DNA from: Acanthococcus lagerstroemiae
Lineage: Eukaryota > Arthropoda > Insecta > Hemiptera > Eriococcidae
NCBI GenBank assembly: GCA_031841125.1
Contig: CM063106.1
Location: 14,756,001 to 14,820,000, forward strand
DNA: 64,000 nucleotides
Direction of reading: 5' to 3'
The notes under the pieces were generated by a model that searched no databases, had not been told where the DNA came from, and saw only the letters and a list, made by a program, of their open reading frames with translations. Shown here one piece after another: positions 54,801 through 64,000 of the stretch. The translations under genes were made by a program, and so were the position numbers. The stretch's first letter is position 1. Each line of letters opens with the position of its first letter.

Positions 54801-54895
54801 GGTTGGTGCTTCTTATAAAATACAGTTCCATATAAATTTAATGATCAGGCTGCGAACTGAAAATACGCGCAGTGCTAAGCGCTTTTAATATTTAG
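51831..54895. other. Noncoding stretch
   Basis: A 191-codon minus-strand frame (51798-52373) has no recognisable family. Other frames are short. A G run lies at about 53362-53374 and another near 54730. GGCACCAATAATTTC/GAAATTGGTGCC at 53731-53772 is a small hairpin. No gene is supported. Confidence 0.4.
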
Positions 54896-55090
54896 GTAAA
54901 CCGTCATGGTGGCCCTTGCAGAGAACGCGCGCACCGTTGCGGCACGAAGAAATAGGGGTTTGGGTCCGGCCTCAAGGTGTCCTTCCGATCACTGATGTGA
55001 TACTCGAAAGGGTAGTTTCCGGGGCCGGAGATGCGGTGTTATAGGGCCACTTTGGCATGCGTGCATCGCAATACGTCCCACCACACCATA
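54896..55090 (+). mobile_element. R1-like 3' UTR copy with shared 3' end
   Basis: It matches 4380-4568 closely (GCGCGCACCGTTGCGGCACG, GATACTCGAAAGGGTAGTTT, GCCACTTTGGCATGCGTGCA) and ends at the same CCACACCATA. Only the 3' tail is present, with no poly(A). Confidence 0.75.
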
Positions 55091-55424
55091 GGTATTTAAT
55101 TATTTGTTCTTCAGAAAATATACTCAAATTACAAACGCCTGCAAAAAAGTTGAAAAAAATTACCTACTGTATGGCGCTCTTGGTGTAGTAGTCGAAAGTA
55201 ATTGGGGCCCCAGAAAAAATCTGAGTCTCCTAGTCAAAACTGAAAATGAGCTCGTGGTTCCTCAAAAATACTTATGACACTGAAAAGGTTTATTAAGTGG
55301 CTTGAAAAATGAGTCAAAAAACTTTATGGTCCTCAAGACTCAATTTTTTTTAAAAATTTTTCTGTAGCATTGCTGTCAACTGTATTGAAATAGTAGAAAA
55401 GGTTGTAAATCGAGACTACTTTCT
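55091..55424. other. Noncoding gap
   Basis: AT-rich; nothing recognised. Confidence 0.4.
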
Positions 55425-55472
55425 GAGACCAACGTGCTATCCACTCGGCCAATCAGACCTCCTACGCTATGA
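55425..55472 (-). mobile_element. Fragment of a type B SINE head
   Basis: On the minus strand GATTGGCCGAGTGGATAGCA and GTTGGTCTCAGAAAGT match the first ~45 bp of the type B SINE head (box A). Box B and the body are absent. Confidence 0.55.
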
Positions 55473-56389
55473 AACAGCTCAGGGTGGTATTATTACAGTT
55501 TGCGATAAAATTGAAAGGGATGGTAGTTGAACATATTGGAATCATCGCCGACCTACCCAATTCTTTCCTTCCACTATTCCTTCCACCAACAGATATATTA
55601 TTCCTGGATGCCTCAAGTTACGCCCTGTTAGTTTATCTCTCTTCCTCTTCAGACAATTTCAAATATCCATTTTACCTCATAGTCTTTTAAGTACTCCCTC
55701 ATTACTTACCTTATCTGTCCATTTGATGCAAAGTATCCGCCTATAAGCGTCATTTTAAAAGCTTCTCGACTTTACAAATCACATAAAGTATTAAAACACA
55801 TGACTGGAAAGTTTATGGATTAAACACCAAAAATTCACAAATATTCCAAGAAATGACCGAAGTTATACTCTAGGACACAACAGAACAAAACAAAAACATA
55901 AAATCTAGACCAGTAAGACGAAATCATAACCAGTTATTAGTGTCCAATGTCTTGTTGATTGTTGAGCCTAATGGCGTATTTACGGCGAATTGAGTATGCA
56001 ATTTCATACGCGTGCAAATAGAAAAAATAAATAATGCAGGTTGTAACAAAATAATCTCACTATTTTTTATTTATTTTCTATCTGAACGCGAAGTCGCATA
56101 GGAGGAGCTTCAGGTCAAGAGTTTAGTTTCCTTCTGGGTATAAAAAAAAAGTTGTTTCCTCAAAAATGCGGACTTGAATGTACCACCGACTTTGGAACCT
56201 TAAAGGGAAAGGTAGCGAATAAAGTATCAAAATAGGGGTTCCTTGGGTTACAGATTTCGAATTTCGCATCATATTTTTGATTTGGCACCAATTAGAGTCT
56301 AATAATCCAAATTTTTGACCCAGAACGGGTTAAAATTCAACTGGCTTGAGGAACTGAACAAAAGGATCGACGCTCGAAGAGGATAACTA
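55473..56389. other. Noncoding stretch
   Basis: A 73-codon frame at 55469-55690 has no recognisable features. Nothing else is seen. Confidence 0.4.
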
Positions 56390-56790
56390 GCGTCAAAAAT
56401 GAATTCACTAGTCCTCACAAACTGGCTACCGACGTTCTCAGTTTCATTCTTAGACCCCCAGATGCCAAAATTTTAAAATAAGGGTAGTTGTAATCAGAAA
56501 TGAACTCAGCGACTCTTGAAATTTATAACACGATGTTAATATTCTATTTTTAACATGTCAAGCCCCCATCCTCTTGTAGGTACCACCGTTTTGAAATGGG
56601 GATGAAATCATCTTTAGAAATGAATTCAGCGACCCTTAAAATCTATAAAACTAAATCTACATTGTATGTGTTCAAAATTTTCGGCCTCGCCCCTTCACAG
56701 GTACTACAACTTTGTGATTAGGGCAAAACATTGTCTTTGGAAACCTTGATCCCTCAGCTTACTTTTACATTAACTTCATAAACAAATGAT
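56390..56790. repeat. Degenerate tandem repeat, ~120 bp, about three units
   Basis: AATGAATTCA or AATGAACTCAGCGACTCTT-like words occur at about 56399, 56499 and 56620. Each is followed by ATTTATAA(C/A)AC, an ATGT-C pattern, a CCCC(C/T)ATCC-like block and GGTACCACC or GGTACTACA. Confidence 0.55.
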
Positions 56791-58370
56791 TTTATTGTCT
56801 TCACATGTCATCGTACCTATAAAGGATCAGGAAGGATCTTGAATGTTGAAATGTTAAAGTCTGCTTTCTCAAGGGGTCAAATAAAATCTTCCTCCATCAA
56901 TGGAGGGTCAGAAGAAGGTCAATGGGTATGGCATTTTTAAATATATGAGAGCGTATTGGACAAATTATATCGAAGTAGAGATTTCTTGGGTTGTTGTTTG
57001 CGAATGTTTTGTCGAATTTTCGATACAGCTCTGATCTGGCTATCAAAACTTCAGGAATTTTGATTGACTTGACAAATCAAACAGAATATCAAAGTACCTC
57101 GTTGGAAAGTTTGTGCCAAGTAAAATACAAATATTTTGAGGAAACCTGAACTCACCCTTTCCGTCAAGCATTACGTCAATAGATAAATCGTAATAAAAAT
57201 AATCTTCCGTTGTGCTAATTTCGAATATATCGAATATCTGACCTGGTCCCCAACTTGAGCCCACAAAATCCAAATGTAAGAAATTGAGAAATCTGTGACG
57301 AGAAATCTGAATTTCAAGGATCCAAGTTGAAGTTCGCAACAAAAGTTCGATGCAATGAATGAAATCAGTAAATAAAACCTCTATTTAGATTTTATTTCTT
57401 CATCGCTCGATTTTGCTTATTTTAAGTTGTACTCGAACCCACTGAGAAGCGATGGAGGAGAAAATTCAATCTTTTCATAGATTTATACTCCATTCGACAT
57501 TAGTTTCCTGACGATAATTGAAAATATTTTTGAATGTAAAAGCAAGAATAATTTAATATAATCTTTGAATGAGAAGCTCAGGTCTTAGGCCTCTAAATAC
57601 AAAATATGATGGGATATTCAAACAAAATTATGACCTAAAAGATCCTGCCCTTTGATTCTGCGTGTCAAGTCGTTTTTTTGGGGGCTAACATCCGTATCTG
57701 ATGAAAAATCTATGGCAGCATTGGAAATCAACGATCAAAGAATCTTTATTCTGATACTTTGAAGCCATGTTCCTGCTGCCAGTTTGATTAGTTTGAATCA
57801 GGGATGAATCAAAGATCACCACCGCAGGTATGAAGTTCTGGTTCTGTGAAGTAAAAACCAAACTATTTTGATAAGCTTTATGATGTCTTTCTTTTTTAGG
57901 AAAAGAAAAGTTGGTGGACCGTCAGCCCTTGTTAGAGACAGAACAGATGATCTATTAAATCTATTTCAATTTTTTTCCCCTTTTTTTCCTTTTTTTTTTC
58001 TATTTCTATATGACGCCTCAAGTTTGAAGAACTCTCAAAAATCAAGCTGAAAATCTGGAATTTTTTTTTTCAATTGAAAATACATACGTACCTATATTTG
58101 GAATTTCATCCACTTCTGAAATATGATAGTAGTGATGGCTTCATCATTTTTGGCAGGGGAATTTTTGGGAAATTGGTAGTTTTCTGAAAAACGCATACCT
58201 AAATTGGACGCTGGGAGTTCAATTAACATCTTTTTTTTTCCTTTTACCGACTTTTCGAAGAAAAGGGAGGTATTACACTCGTCACAGTTGTGAAGTTGGG
58301 GGCGGGGGCAATGTTTTTTTTGCGTTTCGTAGTGTTTAGAACACGACTGTAATAGTGGTCATAATTTAGG

Positions 58371-58373
<3 letters not shown>
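56791..58373. other. Noncoding stretch
   Basis: A 99-codon minus-strand frame (57043-57342) and a 60-codon plus frame have no recognisable domain. AT-rich, with several pyrimidine runs near 57970-58010. Confidence 0.4.

Positions 58374-58410
<37 letters not shown>
58374..58410. repeat. (AT)n microsatellite
   Basis: An almost pure alternating TA run of about 37 bp. Confidence 0.95.
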
Positions 58411-58416
<6 letters not shown>

Positions 58417-58424
58417 CTTAATTT

Positions 58425-58690
58425 TGTGGGAAGAAAATCTCAGAAACTATTGAATCAATTGATTCCAAATTTTGGTATATTATGGAGAAGTACTCGAAGT
58501 TGTTAAAATAAGCTTTTGAAGGCAATCGGTCGAGCCGTTCGTGAGTTTTCCTTGAGGACAAAATTTGTGGCACAAAAATCTCAGGAACTATCGAATCATT
58601 TGATTCCAAATTTTGGTACATTATAGAGAAGTACTCGAAGTTGTATTGGTGAAAGTTTGATGACAATCGGTTGAGTCGTTCACGAGTTTC
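58425..58690. repeat. Tandem repeat, ~142 bp x 2
   Basis: AAATCTCAGAAACTATTGAA (58435) and AAATCTCAGGAACTATCGAA (58577) start two units sharing GATTCCAAATTTTGGTA, GAGAAGTACTCGAAGTTGT and CAATCGGT(C/T)GAG(C/T)CGTTC. The frame across it is a repeat artefact. Confidence 0.8.
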
Positions 58691-58754
58691 CTCAATTTAA
58701 GTTCAGCATAAGAAGCGCAAGGCGACTTATGTACTCGATGTTGTTTGGGATTTA

Positions 58755-59030
58755 ATTTATACGAAATCGAATTTTGATAGCCGCGTAGTTTTGTTGTATT
58801 ATACAAATGTTTCGGTCTTACACGTTTCCGCCTTGAATGTATCGATTTCAAATTTATACGAACTCTAATTTTGATAGCCGGGTAGTTTTATATTTTTATA
58901 ATACTATTCCCTGTCGAGAGTTGCGTTTTTTTAAAACGTGAATGGCCTTAAACATTTTAGCCGAATACCACTAGTCCTTGTCGACATTTGCGTTTTTTTA
59001 AAACGTTAACGACTTAAAACGTGTCGACAG
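58755..59030. repeat. Two short direct repeats (about 95 and 65 bp spacing)
   Basis: AATTTTGATAGCCG(C/G)GTAGTTTT occurs at 58772 and 58869. TTGCGTTTTTTTAAAACGT occurs at 58922 and 58988 with similar flanks (CCTGTCGA/CCTTGTCGA). Confidence 0.65.
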
Positions 59031-61325
59031 TGTCTTGATTTCGCGAGAATTTCGCAGGCGAAAAGTCGTAGTTCGAGGCTTTTTTTTGTAAGGGAAAATC
59101 GGTAGTTTTAGAACAAAGAAGAGATTACGGCTGGAGAGACGTCAGTTCATTAAAAAATTTCTTGTATGAATTTTTCGTTTTAATGTAAAGAAAAACTCAG
59201 GGGGTAGTTTTCTCTCAAAAAAGATTCGTATGGGCTAAAATCGGCAGTTCATTTAAAAAATTTCTTTAATTTTTAAACTTTTTCGTTTCAAAATGTTTCA
59301 GAATAATAATCTGACCAAAAGTACTGAAGGGGTTGAATGAACTCTTTAAAAAATGTTGTAGTTTCTTAGATATAAAATCAAATGAGTATTGCTCAACAAA
59401 ATTTTTCGGTTTCTCTGGGTCAAATCTTATTGTACAGTTGGGACAAAACGTAAGACTTGATCATTCGTAATATGAAGTTTTGTCTCCTCCTTCAGCCCAG
59501 AATGCGCTACTAACGCGTCCCTGGACTAGGTTTAACCAAATTTGTAGCTTTTTAGTTATTACGACATTAGATTTTTTGAATTGTATTCTCAAAGTAATCA
59601 TTTAACGGCACAAATTAACCTTAGCTAGAAATTCTTTTTCTTCCGCATTACTAAAAAGACAGAACACCCAGCAAACATTTCAAGGGGCTATTCGTCCCCT
59701 GCCTATTAGTTCGATCATTCATGATACATTCACATATTCATGACAGTTCAACAAATTATACAGATTCGTGTCACCGTGATCGTTTTACTCAGATGGACTC
59801 AGAAATAAAATGCGGTTTGATCAGAAACTTGTCCTCTTGTACGTAGCCGAGGGTCATTTTAGAAATTCTGTTCATTCTGCACACGAAATTCATACATCAT
59901 ACAACTCCTTTTCCAGCGCATTAATAAAAGACGAGAGACGGACGAAAAACGAGAAAAAAATAACTTGATAAAGTTATGTCGAGCCTACGCACGCAGTGGT
60001 CACCCACTGATATGGAAAACAAGTTTCAGACCGGATTTGCGAATGCCATATATCATGACCGAAAAAAATGAGGGTTACTGTTTTGCGAACCATTAAAGTA
60101 GAGACAACGTTACACCCTTGGATAACGTCTGGCGTAAGAGACAATGATTCCTAAATGTACGGTCCACTTGCGGAGTCGAACTTCATGTGCGACAGTATTT
60201 ATGTGAAGAATTCGAGAGTAATTCCGAATAATTGGGCTTCCGAATTGAATTTGTAGTGAAAATCCTTTGGAGGAGTATTTGATTTCCATTCAAAGGGATA
60301 CGGACCATTGGGAAACGCCAATGCCTAGAATAAAATGGGTAGTCACAGTAAATAAATGTGTATATTGGTTCAGTGGACTGACCCTAGTATATCGGGATAA
60401 GTCCCGACTGGCCTGAGGCTGTTGCAGGCTCTCCAGAACTCATCCTGTACGTTAATTTTTGAGTCCCCACGAAATATACGTCAGTTGTTTCTCTGGAAGA
60501 CTGAACAATCATACGGTTTTCCTGACAGAGCCATCCAGATAAAATGTGGGCTTGGGGCGAAAACGAAGAAAGTGCGTTTCTCTTGAGCCCATCTTGGAAA
60601 TGGTGATTTTGCGCTTGAAAATCCAAAAAAGATCAGACAATTTGAAAAAATACTAGACGATAAAAACGTTGGGCTCCCAAAAGAGGCCAGAGCTGGAGGG
60701 AATCCCCTATTTTCGTCCTTCCTCTCACCAGACCAGTTTTCGAGAAAACTTTCCGCACACGCCCGCATCCAATAGATCTCACGTCGGTTCTTTGGCAGAA
60801 TATTCGAATAAACCAGGCCCATAATTAGGGAAGGCTAGGGGGGAGCACCTCTTTGACAAATTCCGACGCTTTTTTTCAGTTTTTTTTTTTCCTGCACGTC
60901 GTAAGAAAATTAAAAAAAAACGAAGAAAAAATGAGGGGAAAATAAAAAACTAAAAAAAATAGTTACGTCACCTTGTATTGTAAATACATGCGTCTTTCTT
61001 GATCTTGAATCCGAGTTCCAACAGATACAGTAAAAAAGAGTTAAAGGCTAATTTTTACAGATACCCACGTAAATATACTTAAGTCCGTGGCACGTAGAAA
61101 AGGATGGATTTCAGAGAAAAAAGCTTCAATAAAAATTTTAGAAACTTTAAAAAAGTTCCTTTCACAAGAATCTCACTATCCCTCTCTCTCTCTGTTAGAA
61201 AAAATTCAAAAGTTGAGTGTCTTAGGCAAGCTCCCAGTGAGCCCCCCTTCTGAAGAATCCTGGCTACCGGCGTAGAACGAAGTCAAAATGGATATTAGAC
61301 TCTGACGTTCGAAGCTCACTTCCTA
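59031..61325. other. Noncoding stretch
   Basis: Two overlapping minus-strand frames (60384-60626 and 60481-60822) have no recognisable family. The rest holds only short frames and A/T homopolymers (60870-60960). Confidence 0.4.
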
Positions 61326-61394
61326 ACCTTGTCTTCACCACCCTCATCTTGCGTCAAAAAAAAACCTTGTCTTCACCACCCTCATCTTGCGTCT
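61326..61394. repeat. 31-bp direct duplication
   Basis: ACCTTGTCTTCACCACCCTC (plus ATCTTGCGTC) occurs at about 61326 and 61364, separated by a short A run. The copies are identical, so the event is recent or technical. Confidence 0.8.
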
Positions 61395-61740
61395 TGAAGC
61401 GACTCAGGATACGAACAGTGATTCTGTTTGATTGCGAAAAGGTCTTGGAGCTCGTTTTTTATGTCGTGATCAATGGCTACCAAGTTTTCGTCGAGGACTC
61501 CAGAAATTCTCTGCGTATCGATTTTTACGTGCGAGCGTTCCAGAAGCGTCGCGAAGAGTTCTTCATTATCGATTTCCATCTGGTCACCGTTGATGCTGGA
61601 CATCGTTGATTGTGATTATTTTACTGCCGGTTTTTCTATCCGGCCCGAAGGACCATGTAGTAATTCAGGATACGAACAGCGAATCACAGATTTACGATCC
61701 TACAAATTGTATTCGATAACTGCGCGTTATACATTGTAAC
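61382..61740 (-). other. Possible leader and gag start of another LTR retroelement
   Basis: On the minus strand, GGTCCTTCGGGCCGGATAGA lies about 60 bp upstream of an ATG opening a 73-codon frame (MSSINGDQMEIDNEELF, then LDENLVAIDHDIKNELQDL). The palindromic CCTTCGGG block resembles, from memory, the leader of BEL/Pao elements, and the helical acidic/basic frame could be a gag start. The frame ends at the 31-bp duplication. Low certainty. Confidence 0.25.
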
Positions 61741-61799
61741 GAAAAGAAACGAAGTTCCGGGGTGTAAAAAGGGGTGGGGTTGTGAAGCTATATTGCTGC

Positions 61800-63120
61800 C
61801 ATCTGACTTCGGTTTCAGTTTCTACTTCGCAACTATGATTAACATTAACTTCGGTTTTTGCTCATAGAAAAAGGTTAAACTTGGTTTCGTTTAGAACTTA
61901 GGTTTTCAATGACGTATGTTTTCCGGTTTCGGCTTCAGTCTCGTTCGAATTTGCTTTAAAACTTCAGCTTCGCATGCAGGATTGCGAAGTTGAATTTCTG
62001 TCATTTGAGTTCGACTTCAACTTTAGCTATGCGACCTTAATTGACACTGGCTTCGACTTATGGATAGAAGTTGAATTTAGCATCGGCTTTCAATATGGCT
62101 TCAGATTTGCTCGAATTTGCTAAAAATTCGACTTACGCCCTCGGCTTCGCATGCGAGATTGTGAAGCTGAATTTGTGTCATTTGAGTTCAACTTTGGCTT
62201 CGCAATCCCGATTGACATTGGCTGCTCACGAGCAAAAGTTGAACTTGGCATTGACCTCAATTTCGGCTTTAAATTATGTTGTCCGGCTTCGATTTCAACT
62301 TTACTCGAATTTGCTAAAACCTCGGTTTACGGCCTCAGCTTCGCTTACAGGATTGCGAAGTTAAATTTCTGTCACTTAAGTTCAAATTCAACTTTGGCTT
62401 TGCGACCCTAATTGACATTGTCTTCGACTTATTGGAAAAAATTGAACTTGCCATTATTGGCTTCAACTTCGGCTCAGGACATATGTTTTCCGGCTTCGGC
62501 TTCAACTACAGAGCTTTGCTCGAATGGGAAGCTAAATTTCTGTATTTTGATTTCGGCTTCGCAACCCTGATTAACATTGGCTGTTGCTTCGACTTATAGG
62601 CTTAAGTTGAATTTGGCTTCAGCTCCAGTTTTGGCTTGCAATATTGCGTTTTCCGGCTTGGACTTCAGCTTTGCTAGGATTTGCTGAAACTTAAGCCTCG
62701 GCTTCGCATGCAGGATAGCGAGGCTAAATTTCTGTCGTTTGATTTCGGCCTCAGCTTCGGCTTTGCGACCTTGATTGATATTGGCTTTGACTTCCGCTAA
62801 TAGGCAACAGTTGGACTTGGCTTCAACTTTAACTTTGGCTTTCAATGTATGTTTTCCGGGTTCGATTTCGACTTCAGCACTCCTCGAATTCGCTAAAACT
62901 TCGGCTTCGTATGCAGGATTGCGAACTTAAATTTCGTCATTTGATTTCGGCTTCAACTTCGGGTTCACAATCCTGATTAATATTGGCCTGACTTAGGGGC
63001 AAAAGTCTAACTTGGCTTCGGCCTAATTTTGGTTGTCAATATGATATGTTTCTCGGTTTTGACTTTGACTTTAGTTTTGCTCGAATTTGTCGAAATCTCG
63101 GCTTACGGCTTCGACTTTGC
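61800..63120. repeat. GGCTTC-rich degenerate satellite, ~165-205 bp units, about seven
   Basis: Landmarks TATGTTTTCCGG, TTGCTCGAATTTGCTAAAAC, CTTCGCATGCAGGATTGCGA, AATTTCTGTCATTTGA, GACCTTGATTGACATTGGCT and AAGTTGAACTTGGC recur in order, with restarts near 61917, 62094, 62275, 62482, 62646, 62850 and 63046. The plus strand is strikingly rich in CTTCGGCTTC. Frames with Ala/Glu/Lys bias on the minus strand follow from this bias. Confidence 0.8.
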
Positions 63121-64000
63121 AACTCTGGAGGTGGGATTGCTAAGCAGTCTCCTTTGACGAACAATGTGTAGCCTTATGCAATGGTTGCGAAGTTTATTTA
63201 TTCTTTTGGTTTGATTAATCCGAGATCTATATTCCACAATAGCGAGACCTGTAATTCGGCTAGGAAGTTGCAATTTTGATATGTTTTTTTATGATAAGTC
63301 CAATTAAACCATTCGGGGAGGGGGGGGGGAATCGAGGATCAAAATGTGTATTTTGGGAGAAATTGCGTTATCCGAGTCTATAGTTATCTGTAATTAACCT
63401 AGTCAGCTGAAATTTTGACATTAACATGTCTTTACTTTAGCACATGAACGAAAAAAATGTTACTTTTTGAGCGTTACTTTGGAGCATCATGAAAAAAAAA
63501 CGAGCTGATCAAAAGCTTTAGCACATTAACGGGAAAAATGTTACTTTTTGAGTGTTACTTCCATCCGTATGATTGAGCTTTTCATGGTCACAATTCAATT
63601 CAGTAGTTCAAATTTCCATGGAAATTTTTAATCTTCAGTACTTAATAGAAATTTACATGGAAATTTTTTCTTATTAGGGTAGGATCAGGTCGAATTATTT
63701 ATTAATTCTTCCAAGGATTTTTTTCCGTTCATTATTTCTTGTCGAGAGTCAAGATACGAGCTTCATCCGACCGTCCTCGAGGAACGAGTAGTGGTGGCAA
63801 CTTCAGTACTGCCCTAAGGCTTGGGCAACACAAGAAAAAATTTCAAAAAATACCTCAAAAACCGAAGTTTATTTGAATGTTTGGATATTTGGATTTAAAT
63901 TTAGGTTCGTCAAAATTTTTGAAATTAAATTCGCACTGTCCAAAAAATTTCTGTTTCTCGCATAAATTGACCAGTATAATTTAGCAATTTAGCAATCCCC
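63121..64000. other. Noncoding stretch with a two-unit repeat
   Basis: TTTAGCACAT(G/T)AACG followed by AAAAATGTTACTTTTTGAG occurs at 63436 and 63517 (81 bp apart). Nothing else is recognised up to the window end. Confidence 0.5.

Noticed and set aside
60384..60822. Two overlapping minus-strand frames of 80 and 113 codons
   Set aside because: Overlapping frames of the same DNA with no recognisable domain; one may be decayed transposon sequence but I cannot support it.
62071..62845. Frames rich in Ala/Glu/Lys or Leu/Ser in the GGCTTC satellite
   Set aside because: Explained by the hexamer bias of the repeat; frames occur in several phases and on both strands.

Overview
This is a eukaryotic window, almost certainly from an arthropod and most likely an insect. 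It has no operons or bacterial gene signals and a high A+T content. Long stretches hold only short, meaningless reading frames. The repeats are animal-type: a Ty3/Gypsy-class LTR retrotransposon, R1-like, EN/RT-type, RTE-like and Jockey/CR1-like non-LTR remnants, a mariner remnant, tRNA-derived SINEs, and many small terminal-inverted-repeat elements (MITEs). I could not recognise any host protein-coding gene. Two short host-exon candidates rest only on splice-like signals. I cannot name the species.

Layout. 1-1890: a degenerate ~300-335 bp tandem repeat, interrupted by an 822 bp TIR element (109-930). 3185-4568: 3' part of an R1-like retrotransposon with its 3' UTR. 4569-7905: a minus-strand endonuclease/RT remnant split by an 1.8 kb foldback transposon (4944-6761). 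12165-14480: a second minus-strand RT remnant, split by two copies of a ~300 bp repeat. 16545-18680: tandem repeats, a hAT-like MITE and two SINEs. 21052-28589: a DNA transposon holding the best-preserved element of the window, a 6.6 kb LTR retrotransposon (21722-28307, minus strand). It encodes Gag, protease, reverse transcriptase, RNase H and integrase. 29125-31290: a dimeric (A-B) tandem array of ~200 bp monomers. 32001-33636: four short MITEs. 35215-36380: a ~665 bp tandem duplication. 36786-37222: tRNA-like/SINE sequence. 39963-45010: MITEs, an RT remnant carrying a hAT-type MITE, a mariner transposase remnant and a large inverted repeat. 45757-47277: a dispersed palindromic motif cluster. 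48193-50977: R1 3' tail, MITE, Jockey/CR1-like RT, and a TIR element. 51346-51830: a dense GTTACCC cluster. 54896-63120: more R1 tails, microsatellite and tandem repeats, ending in a GGCTTC-rich satellite.

The elements are nested, which gives relative ages. RT remnants were hit by the foldback, hAT-type and ~300 bp repeats. The LTR element hit an older DNA transposon. An R1 tail and a 203 bp insert interrupt the A-B array. In the LTR element, Gag ends at UGA followed by CUA and the protease frame continues in phase, so stop-codon readthrough is a plausible way to make Gag-Pol. Two further single-base frame breaks (in the protease and in the integrase zinc finger) make this copy defective as written. 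Single-base length differences also cluster at one end of the LTR pair, so sequencing or assembly indels must be excluded first.
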